Part shown: one piece after another, positions 7,683 through 17,883 of the stretch
How positions within the stretch are numbered: position 1 is the first letter of the stretch
Layout of the letters: every line of letters starts with the position of its first letter
NCBI RefSeq assembly: GCF_900107975.1
Contig: NZ_FNVF01000022.1
Location: 1-59,706, forward strand
DNA length: 59,706 nt
Direction of reading: 5' to 3'
Source of the DNA: Paenibacillus sp. UNC499MF
GTDB taxonomy: Bacteria; Bacillota; Bacilli; Paenibacillales; NBRC-103111
The notes under the pieces: generated by a model
The model's input: the letters and a program-made list of their open reading frames with translations, nothing else
The model's database searches: none
What the model was told of the DNA's origin: nothing
Program-made: the position numbers and the translations under genes

Positions 7683-8120
7683 TTAACCCCGAAGTTCCCA
7701 AACTTCTGGTTGTTGTGCTTGGTGTGGATGTTCCGCGCCTGCATATACTTTCAGCTTCAGCTTCATGCTGTTGCCAAGACGAGTCTTAGGAAGCATGCCA
7801 TGAATAGCAAGTTCCAGTACACGCTCAGGCTTCTTGTTCAGCATATCTTGAGCTGTCGTAACTTTCAGACCACCTGGGTGCATCGAGTGACGGTAGTATT
7901 TCTTGTCTTGCAGTTTGTTGCCGGTCAGATGAATCTTCTCGGCGTTGATGATGATTACGAAATCTCCGGAATCCACGTGCGGTGTGAATTGCGGTTTGTG
8001 TTTGCCGCGGATAATGCTTGCAGCTTCACTAGCCAGACGTCCGAGCGTCTTGCCGGTAGCATCAATGATGTACCATTTGCGTTCAACTTCATTCGGCTTA
8101 GCCATATATGTGGTACGCAT
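7683..8120 (-). CDS. rplM: 50S ribosomal protein L13
   Basis: A 145-residue L13, an early-assembly protein of the large subunit. The N-terminus [20 protein letters not shown] matches Bacillus L13 closely, and [20 protein letters not shown] is the family core. ATG 8120 has AGGAGG 8 nt upstream. The gene is preceded by a promoter and a structured leader likely to mediate autogenous control. Confidence 0.97.
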   Translation of the reverse strand: MRTTYMAKPNEVERKWYIIDATGKTLGRLASEAASIIRGKHKPQFTPHVDSGDFVIIINAEKIHLTGNKLQDKKYYRHSMHPGGLKVTTAQDMLNKKPERVLELAIHGMLPKTRLGNSMKLKLKVYAGAEHPHQAQQPEVWELRG

Positions 8121-8252
8121 GCTCTGATCCTCCTAAAAATATATCTCCGAACTTTATTAACAAACATAGTCATAGGTTAAAATACGTCTTGAAACTTTGA
8201 GTGCTTTTGAAGTCGGGGCCGTGGGGTAGCCCTTCAAGAAACACCATCACAT
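8121..8252 (-). promoter_or_regulatory. rplM leader, candidate L13 autoregulatory RNA
   Basis: The leader of about 120 nt between promoter and rplM can fold: CTTGAA near 8236 pairs with TTCAAG near 8190 around a GGGCTACCCC/GGCCCCG-rich interior. A Firmicute L13 leader that binds L13 is an established RNA family (Rfam L13_leader). My assignment is from position and folding only. Confidence 0.5.
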
Positions 8253-8281
8253 ATTTTACAGCATAGTCCAGGGAATAGCAA
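8253..8281 (-). promoter_or_regulatory. sigma-A promoter of rplM-rpsI
   Basis: Minus strand: -35 TTGCTA (8276-8281), 17-bp spacer, -10 TAAAAT (8253-8258). It lies just downstream of the truA stop codon. Confidence 0.7.
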
Positions 8282-8294
8282 GAATTAAATTACA

Positions 8295-9065
8295 TTATTC
8301 CGCGTATTCTACATTCCACAGCATAAGCCCGTGAGCTTCAGCCGTCGGGCCCGCAAGCGCCCGGTTACGTCCCCTCAAAATCGCAGCCATTTCTTCGGCT
8401 GGGCGTTTGCCTTCCCCGATTTGTATCAATGTTCCCACGAGAATCCGGACCATGTTATAGAGAAAACCGCTTCCGGTAAAATAAAAACGAAGCTGTCCGG
8501 GCCGATTGGGCTCTGTAGACATCTGATCCGGTTCTTCAACGATCCAAGCGTCATAAATCGTACGAATACGCGATTCGGCTACGGTTTTGACCGAACAGAA
8601 CGAGGAGAAGTCGTGCGTGCCTAGGATCGCCGCTAGAGCGTCTCTCATGGCATCCACATCCAAAGCGTTGGGATGATGGAATTGGTATCGGCGCTGAAAA
8701 GTATCCGGTATCCGTGCGGTACGGATCGTATAGGAATAAGTTTTTCGTTTTGCCGACTTGCGGGCATGAAAAGATAGGGGCACTTCATCCGCACGAAGCG
8801 CAACGATATCTTTCGGAAGCCTGGAATTAAGAGCAAGGCACCAGCGTTCTGCGGGGATCTGGGAGGCTGTAGTGAAGTTGATCACCTGAGCGCGGGCGTG
8901 AACGCCAGCGTCCGTCCGCCCTGATGAGGTGATCTTCACCGTCTCCCCGGACAGCATCCGAATGGCTCGTTCCAGATAATCCTGGACCGTATTGCCATGT
9001 GGCTGCGTCTGAAAACCCGAGTACGAGGTGCCGTCATAACTTACCGTTATTCTTATATTTCTCAC
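8295..9065 (-). CDS. truA: tRNA pseudouridine(38-40) synthase TruA
   Basis: A 256-residue TruA that isomerises uridines 38-40 in the tRNA anticodon arm. The N-terminus reads RNIRITVSYDGTSYSGFQ, the catalytic Asp is in SSGRTDAGVHA, and YFTGSGFLYNMVRILVGTL is the conserved C-terminal motif. I chose GTG 9065 with GGAGGG 9 nt upstream. It follows rplQ directly across a terminator; the energy-coupling transporter genes (ecfA1-ecfA2-ecfT) that usually separate rplQ and truA in Bacillus are missing here. Confidence 0.95.
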   Translation of the reverse strand: MRNIRITVSYDGTSYSGFQTQPHGNTVQDYLERAIRMLSGETVKITSSGRTDAGVHARAQVINFTTASQIPAERWCLALNSRLPKDIVALRADEVPLSFHARKSAKRKTYSYTIRTARIPDTFQRRYQFHHPNALDVDAMRDALAAILGTHDFSSFCSVKTVAESRIRTIYDAWIVEEPDQMSTEPNRPGQLRFYFTGSGFLYNMVRILVGTLIQIGEGKRPAEEMAAILRGRNRALAGPTAEAHGLMLWNVEYAE

Positions 9066-9132
9066 GAATCCATACCCTCCGTATACCAAACGGATAGGTG
9101 ATCGGGAGGTGAGTACAATCCGGTCAGATTGC

Positions 9133-9176
9133 AAAAAAAGGGCTTCAGCAGAATCCAAAGATTCTGTCCACCCTTT
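9133..9176 (-). terminator. terminator at the end of the S10-spc-alpha cluster
   Basis: On the minus strand AAAGGG...CCCTTT encloses a perfect inner hairpin CAGAATC-TTTG-GATTCTG, followed by seven T. It lies 12 bp after the rplQ stop and about 70 bp before the truA start. Confidence 0.75.
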
Positions 9177-9187
9177 CCCACCCTTCG

Positions 9188-9550
9188 TTACGCCCGGTCT
9201 ACCAGTTCCAGATATACCATAGGAGCAGCATCTCCACGACGAGGTCCCAGTTTCAGGATACGTGTGTATCCACCTGGACGCTCAGCATAGCGAGTTGCCA
9301 GCTCGGAGAACAACTTCTGGATTGCATCCTGGTCTCCTGCGGTTTCACGACGAACAAATGCAGCTACTTGACGACGAGCATGCAGATCTCCGCGTTTCGC
9401 TAATGTGATGAGCTTCTCGGCGATAGAGCGAACTTCTTTCGCTTTCGCTTCAGTTGTTTGAATGCGCTCGTTAATGAAAAGGTCCGTTACGAGGTCGCGG
9501 AACAATGCTTTCCGCGCACTGGAGTCACGGCCTAACTTTTGATATGCCAT
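9188..9550 (-). CDS. rplQ: 50S ribosomal protein L17
   Basis: A 120-residue L17, bacterial length. Recognisable by [20 protein letters not shown] and the C-terminal [19 protein letters not shown]. It is the last gene of the alpha operon, 24 bp after rpoA, and is followed by a terminator. Confidence 0.97.
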   Translation of the reverse strand: MAYQKLGRDSSARKALFRDLVTDLFINERIQTTEAKAKEVRSIAEKLITLAKRGDLHARRQVAAFVRRETAGDQDAIQKLFSELATRYAERPGGYTRILKLGPRRGDAAPMVYLELVDRA

Positions 9551-9574
9551 GTCTTAACCCTCCTTCTGAGGTGA

Positions 9575-10519
9575 TTATTCTTCCGTACGCAGGCCAAGAC
9601 CCAGCTCTTCGAGCTTCTCTTGAACTTCTTCAAGAGATTTACGGCCAAGGTTACGCACTTTCATCATATCTTCTTCGGTTTTGGTGATCAGCTCTTGCAC
9701 GGTATTGATACCGGCACGCTTCAGGCAGTTGTAAGAACGAACGGAAAGATCCAGTTCCTCGATCGTCATCTCGAGAACTTTCTCTTTCTTATCTTCTTCT
9801 TTCTCTACCATGATCTCCGCATCTTTAGCTTCATCGGTTAATCCAACAAAGAGCATTAGGTGTTCCGTCAGAATCTTCGCACCAAGACTTACTGCTTCCT
9901 CAGGGCGAATACTTCCGTCCGACCACACTTCGAGGGTTAGTTTGTCGTAGTTCGTCACTTGGCCGACACGAGTGTTCTCTACCGTGTAGTTCACACGCGT
10001 GATCGGAGTGTAGATCGAGTCAACCGGAATGACGCCAATAAGCTGCTCATCCCGTTTGTTCTTATCAGCCGGTACATAACCGCGGCCTCTGTTCGCATGA
10101 ATTCTCATATGAAGACGAGAGTCAGACGATAGAGTCGCGATATGAAGATCCGGGTTCAAGATCTCCACATCACTATCTCCGCGAATATCAGCAGCTGTGA
10201 TTCTACCTTCTCCTTCGGCGTCGATCTCCAATACTTTTTCTTCATCTGAATGGATTTTCAAAGAAAGACCTTTCAGATTCAGAATAATCTCCGTAACGTC
10301 CTCCATAACTCCCGGAATAGTCGAGAATTCATGAAGAACTCCGTCGATTTGTACAGAGCTAACCGCAGCACCCGGTAGTGAAGACAGTAAGATACGACGT
10401 AGTGAGTTACCTAATGTGGTCCCGTATCCGCGTTCCAGCGGTTCTACGACGAATTTGCCGTAAGCTCCGTCTTCGCTTAAAGATACGGTCTCTATTTTTG
10501 GCTTTTCGATTTCGATCAT
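9575..10519 (-). CDS. rpoA: DNA-directed RNA polymerase subunit alpha
   Basis: The 314-residue alpha subunit. The N-terminal domain (residues 1 to about 230) dimerises and holds beta and beta-prime; it includes [20 protein letters not shown]. The C-terminal domain, which binds UP elements and activators, includes [18 protein letters not shown] and [20 protein letters not shown] short acidic linker (EKEEDKKEK) joins them. It belongs to the alpha operon with rpsM, rpsK and rplQ. Confidence 0.98.
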   Translation of the reverse strand: MIEIEKPKIETVSLSEDGAYGKFVVEPLERGYGTTLGNSLRRILLSSLPGAAVSSVQIDGVLHEFSTIPGVMEDVTEIILNLKGLSLKIHSDEEKVLEIDAEGEGRITAADIRGDSDVEILNPDLHIATLSSDSRLHMRIHANRGRGYVPADKNKRDEQLIGVIPVDSIYTPITRVNYTVENTRVGQVTNYDKLTLEVWSDGSIRPEEAVSLGAKILTEHLMLFVGLTDEAKDAEIMVEKEEDKKEKVLEMTIEELDLSVRSYNCLKRAGINTVQELITKTEEDMMKVRNLGRKSLEEVQEKLEELGLGLRTEE

Positions 10520-10641
10520 GAAATTAACCCTCCTTCAAAACGTCGTTACCCTGGAACATTTCCATAAACGATGTAGTATGCCTATCCTTCAACATCATTA
10601 TTCACATGTTTAGAATATTTATACCACATGCCGACTTGAAA

Positions 10642-11037
10642 TTACACGCGACGACGTTTTGGAGGACGGCAACCGTTATGCGGAATTGGTGTTACGTCCT
10701 TAATCAGGTTCACTTCGAGACCAGCAGCCTGCAAAGAACGAATTGCTGCTTCACGGCCGGCACCAGGGCCTTTAACCATGACTTCAACAACTTTCAGACC
10801 ATGTTCCATAGCGGCTCTAGCTGCAGATTCAGCAGCCATTTGCGCAGCAAACGGAGTGCTTTTACGGGATCCTTTGAAGCCCAGGTTACCGGCACTTGCC
10901 CAGGAAAGCGCGTTTCCATGAGGATCCGTGATCGTTACGATTGTATTGTTGAATGTGGAACGGATGTGTGCCACACCGGATTCAATATTTTTACGGTCAC
11001 GACGTTTCGTACGGACGACTTTTTTAGGTTTAGCCAT
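10642..11037 (-). CDS. rpsK: 30S ribosomal protein S11
   Basis: A 131-residue S11 of the 30S platform. It has the family core [18 protein letters not shown] and ends [11 protein letters not shown]. It is 22 bp after rpsM. About 120 bp separate it from rpoA; in that stretch I see only the rpoA ribosome-binding site. Confidence 0.97.
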   Translation of the reverse strand: MAKPKKVVRTKRRDRKNIESGVAHIRSTFNNTIVTITDPHGNALSWASAGNLGFKGSRKSTPFAAQMAAESAARAAMEHGLKVVEVMVKGPGAGREAAIRSLQAAGLEVNLIKDVTPIPHNGCRPPKRRRV

Positions 11038-11058
11038 TATTCACTCTAACCCCCTTTA

Positions 11059-11427
11059 TTATTTCTTCTTGTTAGCTACAGTCCGACGAGGACCTTTACG
11101 TGTACGAGCATTGGTTTTCGTGCGTTGACCACGAACAGGCAGGCCGCGACGATGACGGATACCACGGTAGCATCCGATTTCAACCAGACGTTTGATGTTC
11201 AGAGCGATTTCGCGACGAAGGTCGCCTTCCACTTTGATCGTTTTGTCGATAACTTCACGAATTTTGCTTACTTCTTCTTCCGTAAGATCGCGAACACGAG
11301 TGGATGCGTCAACGCCAGTTTGGCTCAGAACTTTCTGAGAAGTCGTTTTACCGATACCAAAAATGTACGTCAATGCGATTTCTACGCGCTTGTCACGCGG
11401 TAAGTCTACACCAGCAATACGTGCCAT
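11059..11427 (-). CDS. rpsM: 30S ribosomal protein S13
   Basis: A 122-residue S13 of the 30S head that contacts the large subunit and P-site tRNA. It starts [21 protein letters not shown], with the loop [20 protein letters not shown] and a basic C-terminal extension [15 protein letters not shown]. Confidence 0.97.
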   Translation of the reverse strand: MARIAGVDLPRDKRVEIALTYIFGIGKTTSQKVLSQTGVDASTRVRDLTEEEVSKIREVIDKTIKVEGDLRREIALNIKRLVEIGCYRGIRHRRGLPVRGQRTKTNARTRKGPRRTVANKKK

Positions 11428-11447
11428 TGTTGAACGTGCACCTCCTT

Positions 11448-11645
<198 letters not shown>

Positions 11646-11649
11646 CTAT

Positions 11650-11868
11650 TTATTTGAATCGATAGGTTATACGACCTCTCGTCAAGTCATATGGGGATAA
11701 TTCTACAGTAACCTTGTCGCCAGGTAAAATCCGAATGAAGTGCATTCTGATTTTTCCGGATACATGGGCCAAAATTTTATGTCCGTTCTCAAGCTCTACC
11801 TTAAACATTGCGTTCGGAAGAGGTTCGATTACTGTACCTTCCACTTCAATTACATCTTCTTTAGCCAC
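11650..11868 (-). CDS. infA: translation initiation factor IF-1
   Basis: A 72-residue S1/OB-fold protein that occupies the ribosomal A site during initiation. It contains the invariant [17 protein letters not shown]-type core (here [19 protein letters not shown]) and ends GRITYRFK. The start is GTG at 11868. It is 3 bp after the KOW-domain gene, so the two are probably translationally coupled. Confidence 0.97.
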   Translation of the reverse strand: MAKEDVIEVEGTVIEPLPNAMFKVELENGHKILAHVSGKIRMHFIRILPGDKVTVELSPYDLTRGRITYRFK

Positions 11869-11871
11869 TGA

Positions 11872-12192
11872 TTATTCTCCTTTCTCATCTGCCTCAGATT
11901 GTAGACTGTCGATAAACTTCTTCACCGCATGTCTTAACTTGGCATTCGTAACACGGCTGCTTTCCGTTAAACTTCTGGAAACTTCTCCGCTGATCTTGTG
12001 CTGAAGCTGAAGATGCTGAACATTCTTCTTCTTCGGCTGGTCGAATTTGCGTTTATCACCATCGGCAATCCAGACGAATCTGTCATCCTCCGTTCGGATG
12101 ATAACCGCATATTGACCTTGATCTTTGCCTCGGAGAACTTTTACGATTTGACCGGGCTGCGGCAGCTGTTCCTGATCTACCAATTCGGTCAC
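11872..12192 (-). CDS. KOW-domain RNA-binding protein (L14e/L6e/L27e-like)
   Basis: A 106-residue protein. The N-terminal half is a KOW motif (QPGQIVKVLRGKDQGQYAVI) resembling the archaeal/eukaryotic ribosomal protein L14e group, and the C-terminal half is a charged helix. Its start (GTG) sits 1 bp after the map stop. It is commonly found between map and infA in Bacillus and relatives. Role unproven; probably ribosome- or RNA-associated. Confidence 0.8.
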   Translation of the reverse strand: MTELVDQEQLPQPGQIVKVLRGKDQGQYAVIIRTEDDRFVWIADGDKRKFDQPKKKNVQHLQLQHKISGEVSRSLTESSRVTNAKLRHAVKKFIDSLQSEADEKGE

Positions 12193-12193
12193 C

Positions 12194-12946
12194 CTAAGCC
12201 TTCAGCTGGGTTAATATTTCATAACCGTCTACCGTAATGGCAATGGTATGTTCGAAATGTGCACATAAGGAATTATCTACGGTAACAACGGTCCAATCAT
12301 CCTCGAGTGTCTTTACGAATCGCTGTCCGACGTTCACCATAGGCTCGATTGCAAGTACCATACCGGGTTTAAGCCGGGGGCCTTTGTCCCGAATCCCATA
12401 GTTGGGAATCTGCGGATCTTCGTGAAGCTCCGTGCCGATCCCGTGACCGACATATTCACGAACAACCGAGAAACCCGCGTCTTCGATCACTTGCTGTATA
12501 GCGTGTGAGATCGTATACAGCCGGGCGTCCGGTTTGGCTTCCGCCAATCCGGCAAACAGCGAACGTTCAGTTACATCCAGAAGTTTCTTTGCGGTTTCAG
12601 AAATTTCACCGACGCCATAAGTCCAGGCCGAATCACCATGATATCCTTTATATTGTGCCCCGATATCAATGCTGATAACGTCGCCTTCGACTAATTTGCG
12701 GCTGCCGGGAATGCCGTGCACCAATTCTTCATTAACTGAAGTGCAGATGCTTCCAGAGAAACCGTTGTAGCCTTTGAAAGAGGGAACGGCACCTTGACTG
12801 CGAATGTATTCCTCAGCGATTTTATCCAGGTCCTTAGTCGTGATGCCCGGGCGAACCGCTGCAGCCATCAACTTGTGAGTCTCGGCTACGATCCGACCTG
12901 CTTCGCGCATAAGTTCCAATTCTACTTCGGACTTACAAATGATCAT
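12194..12946 (-). CDS. map: type I methionine aminopeptidase
   Basis: Removes the initiator Met from nascent proteins. The 250-residue enzyme has the five metal ligands of the pita-bread fold, seen in [19 protein letters not shown] (two Asp), [12 protein letters not shown] (His), LAIEPMVN (Glu) and HFEHTIAIT (Glu). It is type Ia, without an N-terminal zinc extension. Its start overlaps the adk stop by 4 nt (ATGA), indicating translational coupling. Confidence 0.97.
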   Translation of the reverse strand: MIICKSEVELELMREAGRIVAETHKLMAAAVRPGITTKDLDKIAEEYIRSQGAVPSFKGYNGFSGSICTSVNEELVHGIPGSRKLVEGDVISIDIGAQYKGYHGDSAWTYGVGEISETAKKLLDVTERSLFAGLAEAKPDARLYTISHAIQQVIEDAGFSVVREYVGHGIGTELHEDPQIPNYGIRDKGPRLKPGMVLAIEPMVNVGQRFVKTLEDDWTVVTVDNSLCAHFEHTIAITVDGYEILTQLKA

Positions 12947-13596
12947 TCAGAATGACCTCGCAGCAATGAACTGATTTGGGAAGTTACATCCTCGATGTCC
13001 TGCTCCCCGTCAACCTCGCGCAATACGTTACGTTTCTCGTAGTACTCAAGAAGCGGTGCTGTCTTCGACGTGTATTCGTCCAAGCGGGTACCGACTTTCT
13101 CTTCCGTATCATCGGATCTCTGATACAATTCGCCGGAGCATTTGTCGCATACGCCTTCCTGCTTCGGAGGATTGAAAATCACGTGATACGTGGCGCCGCA
13201 GGATTTGCAGATACGGCGACCGGTCAGTCTGGCCAGCAGGAAGCTGCGATCGACTTTCAAGTTAATGACGTGATCGATTCGCTTACCCAGAGATTGCAGG
13301 ATATCATCCAATGCTTCCGCTTGAGCAATCGTGCGCGGAAAACCATCGAGAAGAAATCCTTTGTCGCAATCCGGCTGCTGCAGACGTTCACGAACAATAC
13401 CGTTAGTGATTTCGTCTGGAACAAGTTTGCCTTGATCGACATAGGATTTAGCTTCTATGCCGAGCGGCGTTCCTTGACTCATTGCCAATCTAAAGGCATC
13501 GCCGGTTGAAATGTGAGGAATCTGAAATTCGCTGACAATTTTCTCCGCCTGAGTACCTTTACCCGCACCCGGAGGACCCATAAATAAAACGTTCAC
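12943..13596 (-). CDS. adk: adenylate kinase, zinc-lid type
   Basis: Interconverts ATP, ADP and AMP. The 217-residue product has the P-loop [11 protein letters not shown], the NMP-binding segment and [11 protein letters not shown]. Its lid carries four Cys ligands (CKSCGATYH and CDKCSG), the long zinc-binding form common in Gram-positives. The start is GTG 13596 with AAGGAGGG 6 nt upstream. Confidence 0.97.
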   Translation of the reverse strand: MNVLFMGPPGAGKGTQAEKIVSEFQIPHISTGDAFRLAMSQGTPLGIEAKSYVDQGKLVPDEITNGIVRERLQQPDCDKGFLLDGFPRTIAQAEALDDILQSLGKRIDHVINLKVDRSFLLARLTGRRICKSCGATYHVIFNPPKQEGVCDKCSGELYQRSDDTEEKVGTRLDEYTSKTAPLLEYYEKRNVLREVDGEQDIEDVTSQISSLLRGHSE

Positions 13597-13681
13597 GTTT
13601 TTCCCTCCTTCGGCACTTAGTAGTACGAACAGCACAATAGGTGCCGATGCCGCAACAAAGTGCCTACATCAGAACCTATTG

Positions 13682-14989
13682 CTATTTGTTGATAAATCCT
13701 TTGTAATGACGTTTGATCAGTTGGCTTTCTACTGTTTTCAACGTCTCCAATGCCACACCCACAAGGATGAGAAGTGAAGTTCCGCCGATCCGAACCGAAG
13801 TTGGCAGACCTGCCAGAGCCCCGAAGATCATTGGGAGAATCGAGATGAAAGCCAGGAAGAAGGCGCCGGACAAAGTAATTCTTGACATTACTCTTGTCAG
13901 GTAGCTGGAAGTTGGTTTTCCCGGACGAACGCCTGGAATATAACCGCCGTTCTTCTTCATTTGATCTGCCATTTGCACCGGATTAATCTGTACAAACGTG
14001 TAGAAATAGGTGAAGCCGACAATCAGTAGTACATATAGAGCAAGCGCAATCGGCGCCGAATTGTTAATGCTTAGATTACGGATAATCCAATCCGCAAATG
14101 GATTCCCCGCCCAGAAACCTGCAATAATCGTCGGGAATTGAAGCAGTGATACGGCAAAGATGACCGGAATTACTCCTGCAGCATTCACTTTCATAGGAAT
14201 GTGAGTGCTCTGTCCGCCGTACATTTTCCTCCCTACAACACGTTTAGCGTATTGTACGGGTATCTTCCGAACTCCCTGCTGAACGTAGATAACGCCAACG
14301 ATAATGGCTACCACTACGATCAGAATGAGGACGATTTTCAAGATGTTCAGGAACAGGGCATCTCCTGCATTCGCAAACTGCGTCTGGTAAATCTGACTGA
14401 TTCCTGTCGGAATAGCAGCTACGATTCCCGCGAAGATAATAATCGAAATCCCGTTTCCGATTCCTTTTTCAGTGATCTGCTCACCTAACCACATCAGGAA
14501 CATCGTTCCTGCCGTCAAGACAATCGCTATCAGAGAGTAGGTAGCAAAGCTAGGATTGATCACAAGCCCTTGGAAGGAGTTGTTAAACATGATCGCATAT
14601 CCATAAGCTTGAATCACGCCAAGCACAACCGTTAAGTAACGAGTAAGCTGGGCCGATTTCTTTCTCCCCACTTCTCCCTCTTTCGCCCACTGTGTAAGCC
14701 TTGGAACAACGTCCATGGACAGTAGTTGAACGATAATCGAAGCCGTAATGTACGGAAAGATCGACATCGAGAAGATGGAGAACTGGAAAAGCGCTCCGCC
14801 GGAGAAAGTATTCAGCAGCCCGAACACGCTATTCTGGTTGGCCTGATCCTGCAGCTTCAAAAGCTCTGCATTGATATTGGGTACCGGAATGAAGGCGCCG
14901 ATTCTGTAGATGATTAACACGAGAAGCGTGAAAATGATTCTCTTACGCAAATCCTCTACTTTAAAGATGTTGGACAGGGTCCGGAACAT
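13682..14989 (-). CDS. secY: protein translocase subunit SecY
   Basis: The 435-residue channel subunit of the Sec translocon, with ten predicted membrane helices. It is recognised by FKVEDLRKRIIFTLLVLIIYR at the start, the plug-region segment after GGALFQFSIFSM, and PGVRPGKPTSSYL in the fifth cytoplasmic loop that contacts SecA. Its ATG overlaps the rplO stop by one base (TAATG). Confidence 0.97.
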   Translation of the reverse strand: MFRTLSNIFKVEDLRKRIIFTLLVLIIYRIGAFIPVPNINAELLKLQDQANQNSVFGLLNTFSGGALFQFSIFSMSIFPYITASIIVQLLSMDVVPRLTQWAKEGEVGRKKSAQLTRYLTVVLGVIQAYGYAIMFNNSFQGLVINPSFATYSLIAIVLTAGTMFLMWLGEQITEKGIGNGISIIIFAGIVAAIPTGISQIYQTQFANAGDALFLNILKIVLILIVVVAIIVGVIYVQQGVRKIPVQYAKRVVGRKMYGGQSTHIPMKVNAAGVIPVIFAVSLLQFPTIIAGFWAGNPFADWIIRNLSINNSAPIALALYVLLIVGFTYFYTFVQINPVQMADQMKKNGGYIPGVRPGKPTSSYLTRVMSRITLSGAFFLAFISILPMIFGALAGLPTSVRIGGTSLLILVGVALETLKTVESQLIKRHYKGFINK

Positions 14990-15429
14990 TAAATCACCTC
15001 GGATTGACCGCCGGCAGCCTGGATTTTATCTACCGCAGATTGGGAAAACTTGTTCGCCTTAACTGTAAGCTTTACAGTGAGTTCGCCGTTTCCAAGAATC
15101 TTAATTCCATCTTTAGGTGATTTTACTACACCCGTTTCCATCAGAAGCTCAGGAGTTACTTCCGTACCAGCTTCGAACTTGTTCAGGTCTTCCAGGTTAA
15201 CGATAGCAAATTCCTTACGCGTTGGGTTCACGAAACCACGCTTAGGGAGACGACGGTAAAGTGGGTTTTGTCCACCTTCAAAGCCGGGACGAACACCACC
15301 GCCGGAACGGGCGTTCTGACCTTTGTGACCGCGTCCGGAAGTTTTTCCGAGTCCGCTACCTACACCGCGACCGAGACGTTTGCGAGTGTGGCGTGCGCCT
15401 TCTGCAGAGCTCAGCTCATGTAATTTCAT
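14989..15429 (-). CDS. rplO: 50S ribosomal protein L15
   Basis: A 146-residue L15 with the N-terminal basic Gly/Arg-rich extension ([20 protein letters not shown]) that penetrates the 50S core. The stop codon overlaps the secY start, so secY translation probably depends on L15 translation. Confidence 0.97.
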   Translation of the reverse strand: MKLHELSSAEGARHTRKRLGRGVGSGLGKTSGRGHKGQNARSGGGVRPGFEGGQNPLYRRLPKRGFVNPTRKEFAIVNLEDLNKFEAGTEVTPELLMETGVVKSPKDGIKILGNGELTVKLTVKANKFSQSAVDKIQAAGGQSEVI

Positions 15430-15460
15430 AGTTGCACCTCCTCCAGATTGAATGGGTTAC

Positions 15461-15646
15461 TTATGCTTGAATTTCTTTAACTTCGATAAGGTGGCTGACT
15501 TGATTAATCATACCACGGATTGCTTCGTTGTCGCTTTGAACAACAGAATGGTTCAGCTTTCTCAGACCAAGAGCCTGAACTGTCTTCTTCTGTGTTTCCG
15601 GACGTCCGATCAGACTACGTTTTAGGGTAATTTGAAGTTTAGACAT
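15461..15646 (-). CDS. rpmD: 50S ribosomal protein L30
   Basis: A 61-residue L30 of the short bacterial type, recognised by [19 protein letters not shown]-like sequence (here [10 protein letters not shown]) followed by [10 protein letters not shown]. It lies between rpsE and rplO as usual. Confidence 0.96.
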   Translation of the reverse strand: MSKLQITLKRSLIGRPETQKKTVQALGLRKLNHSVVQSDNEAIRGMINQVSHLIEVKEIQA

Positions 15647-15657
15647 GTTTATCCTCC

Positions 15658-16155
15658 TTAACCCATCAACTCTTCAACGGTTTTACCGCGAAGTTTGGCT
15701 ACTTCTTCCGCTTTCTTCAGACGGGAAAGACCCTCTAAAGTAGCGTTCACCATGTTCATGGAGTTCGAAGAACCCAGGGATTTTGTTAAAATGTCGCCAA
15801 CGCCAGCAAGTTCGAGTACTGCACGAACAGGGCCGCCAGCAATAACACCGGTACCTTCAGATGCTGGTTTCAACAGCACACGTCCAGCGCCGAAGTGACC
15901 AGTTACAAGGTGAGGAATCGTAGTTCCAACGATAGGAACGTGGACGAGGTTCTTCTTAGCATCTTCGATTCCTTTGCGGATTGCATCAGGAACTTCGGAA
16001 GCTTTACCGATACCAGCGCCGACATAGCCGTTACCATCGCCTACTACGACAAGAGCGCTAAAGCTAAAGCGACGTCCGCCCTTTACAACTTTAGCAACGC
16101 GATTAATATGAACAACTTTTTCAGTCAGCTCTAAAGTGTTAGGATCTACACGCAA
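15658..16155 (-). CDS. rpsE: 30S ribosomal protein S5
   Basis: A 165-residue S5. The N-terminal double-stranded RNA-binding domain contains [19 protein letters not shown] and the C-terminal domain [18 protein letters not shown]. It helps decoding fidelity at the mRNA entry site. The start is TTG 16155 with a strong AAGGAGGT 7 nt upstream; no nearer ATG keeps the full N-terminus. Confidence 0.96.
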   Translation of the reverse strand: MRVDPNTLELTEKVVHINRVAKVVKGGRRFSFSALVVVGDGNGYVGAGIGKASEVPDAIRKGIEDAKKNLVHVPIVGTTIPHLVTGHFGAGRVLLKPASEGTGVIAGGPVRAVLELAGVGDILTKSLGSSNSMNMVNATLEGLSRLKKAEEVAKLRGKTVEELMG

Positions 16156-16183
16156 GTCGTTTACCTCCTTATGAAATGTTTTC

Positions 16184-16549
16184 TTAGAATTCTAGACCAG
16201 CTTCACGAGCTGCTTCGGCCAGAGCCTGCACACGTCCGTGATAGAGATATCCGCCGCGGTCAAATACTACTTGGCTTACGCCTTTTTCTTTCGCACGATT
16301 CGCAATCAGTTCGCCGACTTTACGAGCGGCTTCGACGTTGCCGCCGTTGCCAACCTCTGTAAGTTCTTTGTCCTGAGTGGATGCCGATGCCACTGTTACT
16401 CCGTTCACATCGTCAATGATTTGCGCGTACATGTGCTTCTCAGAGCGGAAAATGTTCAAGCGAGGACGTGCTGTCGTCCCTTGAATTTTCTTACGAACAC
16501 GCAGATGTCTTTTCAGACGTGCTTTATTCTTATCGCCTTTAGTAATCAT
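16184..16549 (-). CDS. rplR: 50S ribosomal protein L18
   Basis: A 121-residue L18 that binds 5S rRNA with L5. It is recognised by [20 protein letters not shown] and the C-terminal [20 protein letters not shown] chose ATG 16549 ([15 protein letters not shown]) rather than the upstream ATG at 16567 because it matches the family start and has GGAG 9 nt upstream. Confidence 0.96.
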   Translation of the reverse strand: MITKGDKNKARLKRHLRVRKKIQGTTARPRLNIFRSEKHMYAQIIDDVNGVTVASASTQDKELTEVGNGGNVEAARKVGELIANRAKEKGVSQVVFDRGGYLYHGRVQALAEAAREAGLEF

Positions 16550-16601
16550 GGGTTGCACTCCTTTCATCTGTATTCCGATGTCAGGCCGGCCTTAGGCCGC
16601 C

Positions 16602-17144
16602 TTACTTCTTCTTACCAGCTTTACCTTCTTTGCGGATAATACGCTCGCCTTCGTACTTAATACCTTTACCTTTGTACGGCTCAGGTTCACGAACGGCACG
16701 GATTTTGGCAGCAGTTGCGCCAACGAGTTCTTTGTCGATCCCTTTAACAATCACTTTCGTGTTGCTAGGTACGTCGAATTCGATTCCGCCTTCAGGGTTG
16801 ATTTCAACCGGGTGAGAGTAACCTACGTTCAGGACGAGTTTGTTTCCGGTTTTGTTAGCACGGTAACCTACGCCAACGAGCTCCAGATTCTTCTCGAAAC
16901 CTTGCGTTACTCCTGTAACCATGTTGTTCAATACGCTGCGAGTCGTGCCGTGCAGGGAACGATGCAGTTTATGATCAGAAGGTCTTTCAACCGTAATGAC
17001 ATTGTCTTGTACGGATACCTTCATATCTTTGTGAAGTTCGCGGGAAAGGGTTCCTTTCGGTCCTTTTACCGTGATTGTCGTGTTCTCAAGCTTTACGTCA
17101 ACGCCACTTGGAACAGTAATTGGTTTGCGACCAATACGAGACAT
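16602..17144 (-). CDS. rplF: 50S ribosomal protein L6
   Basis: A 180-residue L6 with two duplicated alpha/beta domains. Signature sequences are [15 protein letters not shown] at the start and [14 protein letters not shown] near the end. It sits near the sarcin-ricin loop and factor-binding site. The family start is at 17144; an in-frame upstream codon adds six unlikely residues. Confidence 0.96.
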   Translation of the reverse strand: MSRIGRKPITVPSGVDVKLENTTITVKGPKGTLSRELHKDMKVSVQDNVITVERPSDHKLHRSLHGTTRSVLNNMVTGVTQGFEKNLELVGVGYRANKTGNKLVLNVGYSHPVEINPEGGIEFDVPSNTKVIVKGIDKELVGATAAKIRAVREPEPYKGKGIKYEGERIIRKEGKAGKKK

Positions 17145-17173
17145 GTTTGCACCTCCATTCAATCGAGTCTAAA

Positions 17174-17572
17174 TTACCAAACGTAGCAGAGAACCTCTCC
17201 GCCGGATTTTGCTTGACGAGCGTCTTTGTCCGTCATCACGCCACCGGAAGTGGAGATGATAGCGATACCCAGACCGCCAAGTACCCGAGGGATCTCTTGG
17301 GATTTTGTGTATACGCGCAGACCAGGTTTGCTGATACGTTTCAAACCGGTGATTACGCGCTCGTTATTCGGACCGTATTTCAGGAACAAGCGGATGATGC
17401 CCTGCTTGTTATCTTCTACGAATTCAGCGTCACGGATGAAACCTTCATTTTTGAGGATTTCAGCAATCTCTTTCTTGATCTTGGAGGCCGGAATTTCTAC
17501 CGTCTCGTGACGAACAATGTTTGCATTACGAATGCGTGTAAGCATATCTGCAATTGGATCAGACATAACCAT
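17174..17572 (-). CDS. rpsH: 30S ribosomal protein S8
   Basis: A 132-residue S8 that nucleates the central domain of 16S rRNA. It begins [18 protein letters not shown] and ends with the conserved [13 protein letters not shown] and GGEVLCYVW. In E. coli S8 is the repressor of the spc operon; I see no equivalent site here. Confidence 0.97.
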   Translation of the reverse strand: MVMSDPIADMLTRIRNANIVRHETVEIPASKIKKEIAEILKNEGFIRDAEFVEDNKQGIIRLFLKYGPNNERVITGLKRISKPGLRVYTKSQEIPRVLGGLGIAIISTSGGVMTDKDARQAKSGGEVLCYVW

Positions 17573-17604
17573 GGATGTGAACCTCCTTCCCGAAAATAAG
17601 TGGA

Positions 17605-17790
17605 TTACCAGCTTGCTTTACGCACACCTGGAATCTGGCCTTTATATGCTAGTTCACGGAAACAAATTCTGCAAATTTTAAATTTGCGGAGAACGGAATG
17701 CGGGCGGCCGCAACGTTCGCAGCGAGTGTACGCCTGCACTTTGAACTTAGGGGGACGTTGTTGCTTGATTTTCATCGAAGTTTTTGCCAC
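17605..17790 (-). CDS. rpsN: 30S ribosomal protein S14, zinc-binding (type Z)
   Basis: A 61-residue S14 with the two CxxC pairs CERCG and CRICF, so it is the zinc-containing form. The zinc-independent paralogue used in zinc starvation is about 89 aa and is not in this window. The start is GTG 17790 with GGAGGTG 8 nt upstream. Confidence 0.96.
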   Translation of the reverse strand: MAKTSMKIKQQRPPKFKVQAYTRCERCGRPHSVLRKFKICRICFRELAYKGQIPGVRKASW

Positions 17791-17883
17791 TTAAATTACA
17801 CCTCCTACAAGTTTTCGCCTGAAAACTCTCTCCGATCATTATCGGCAGGGGCTTCCTTCCGAAAGCTCCGTGATGATTTGTTC

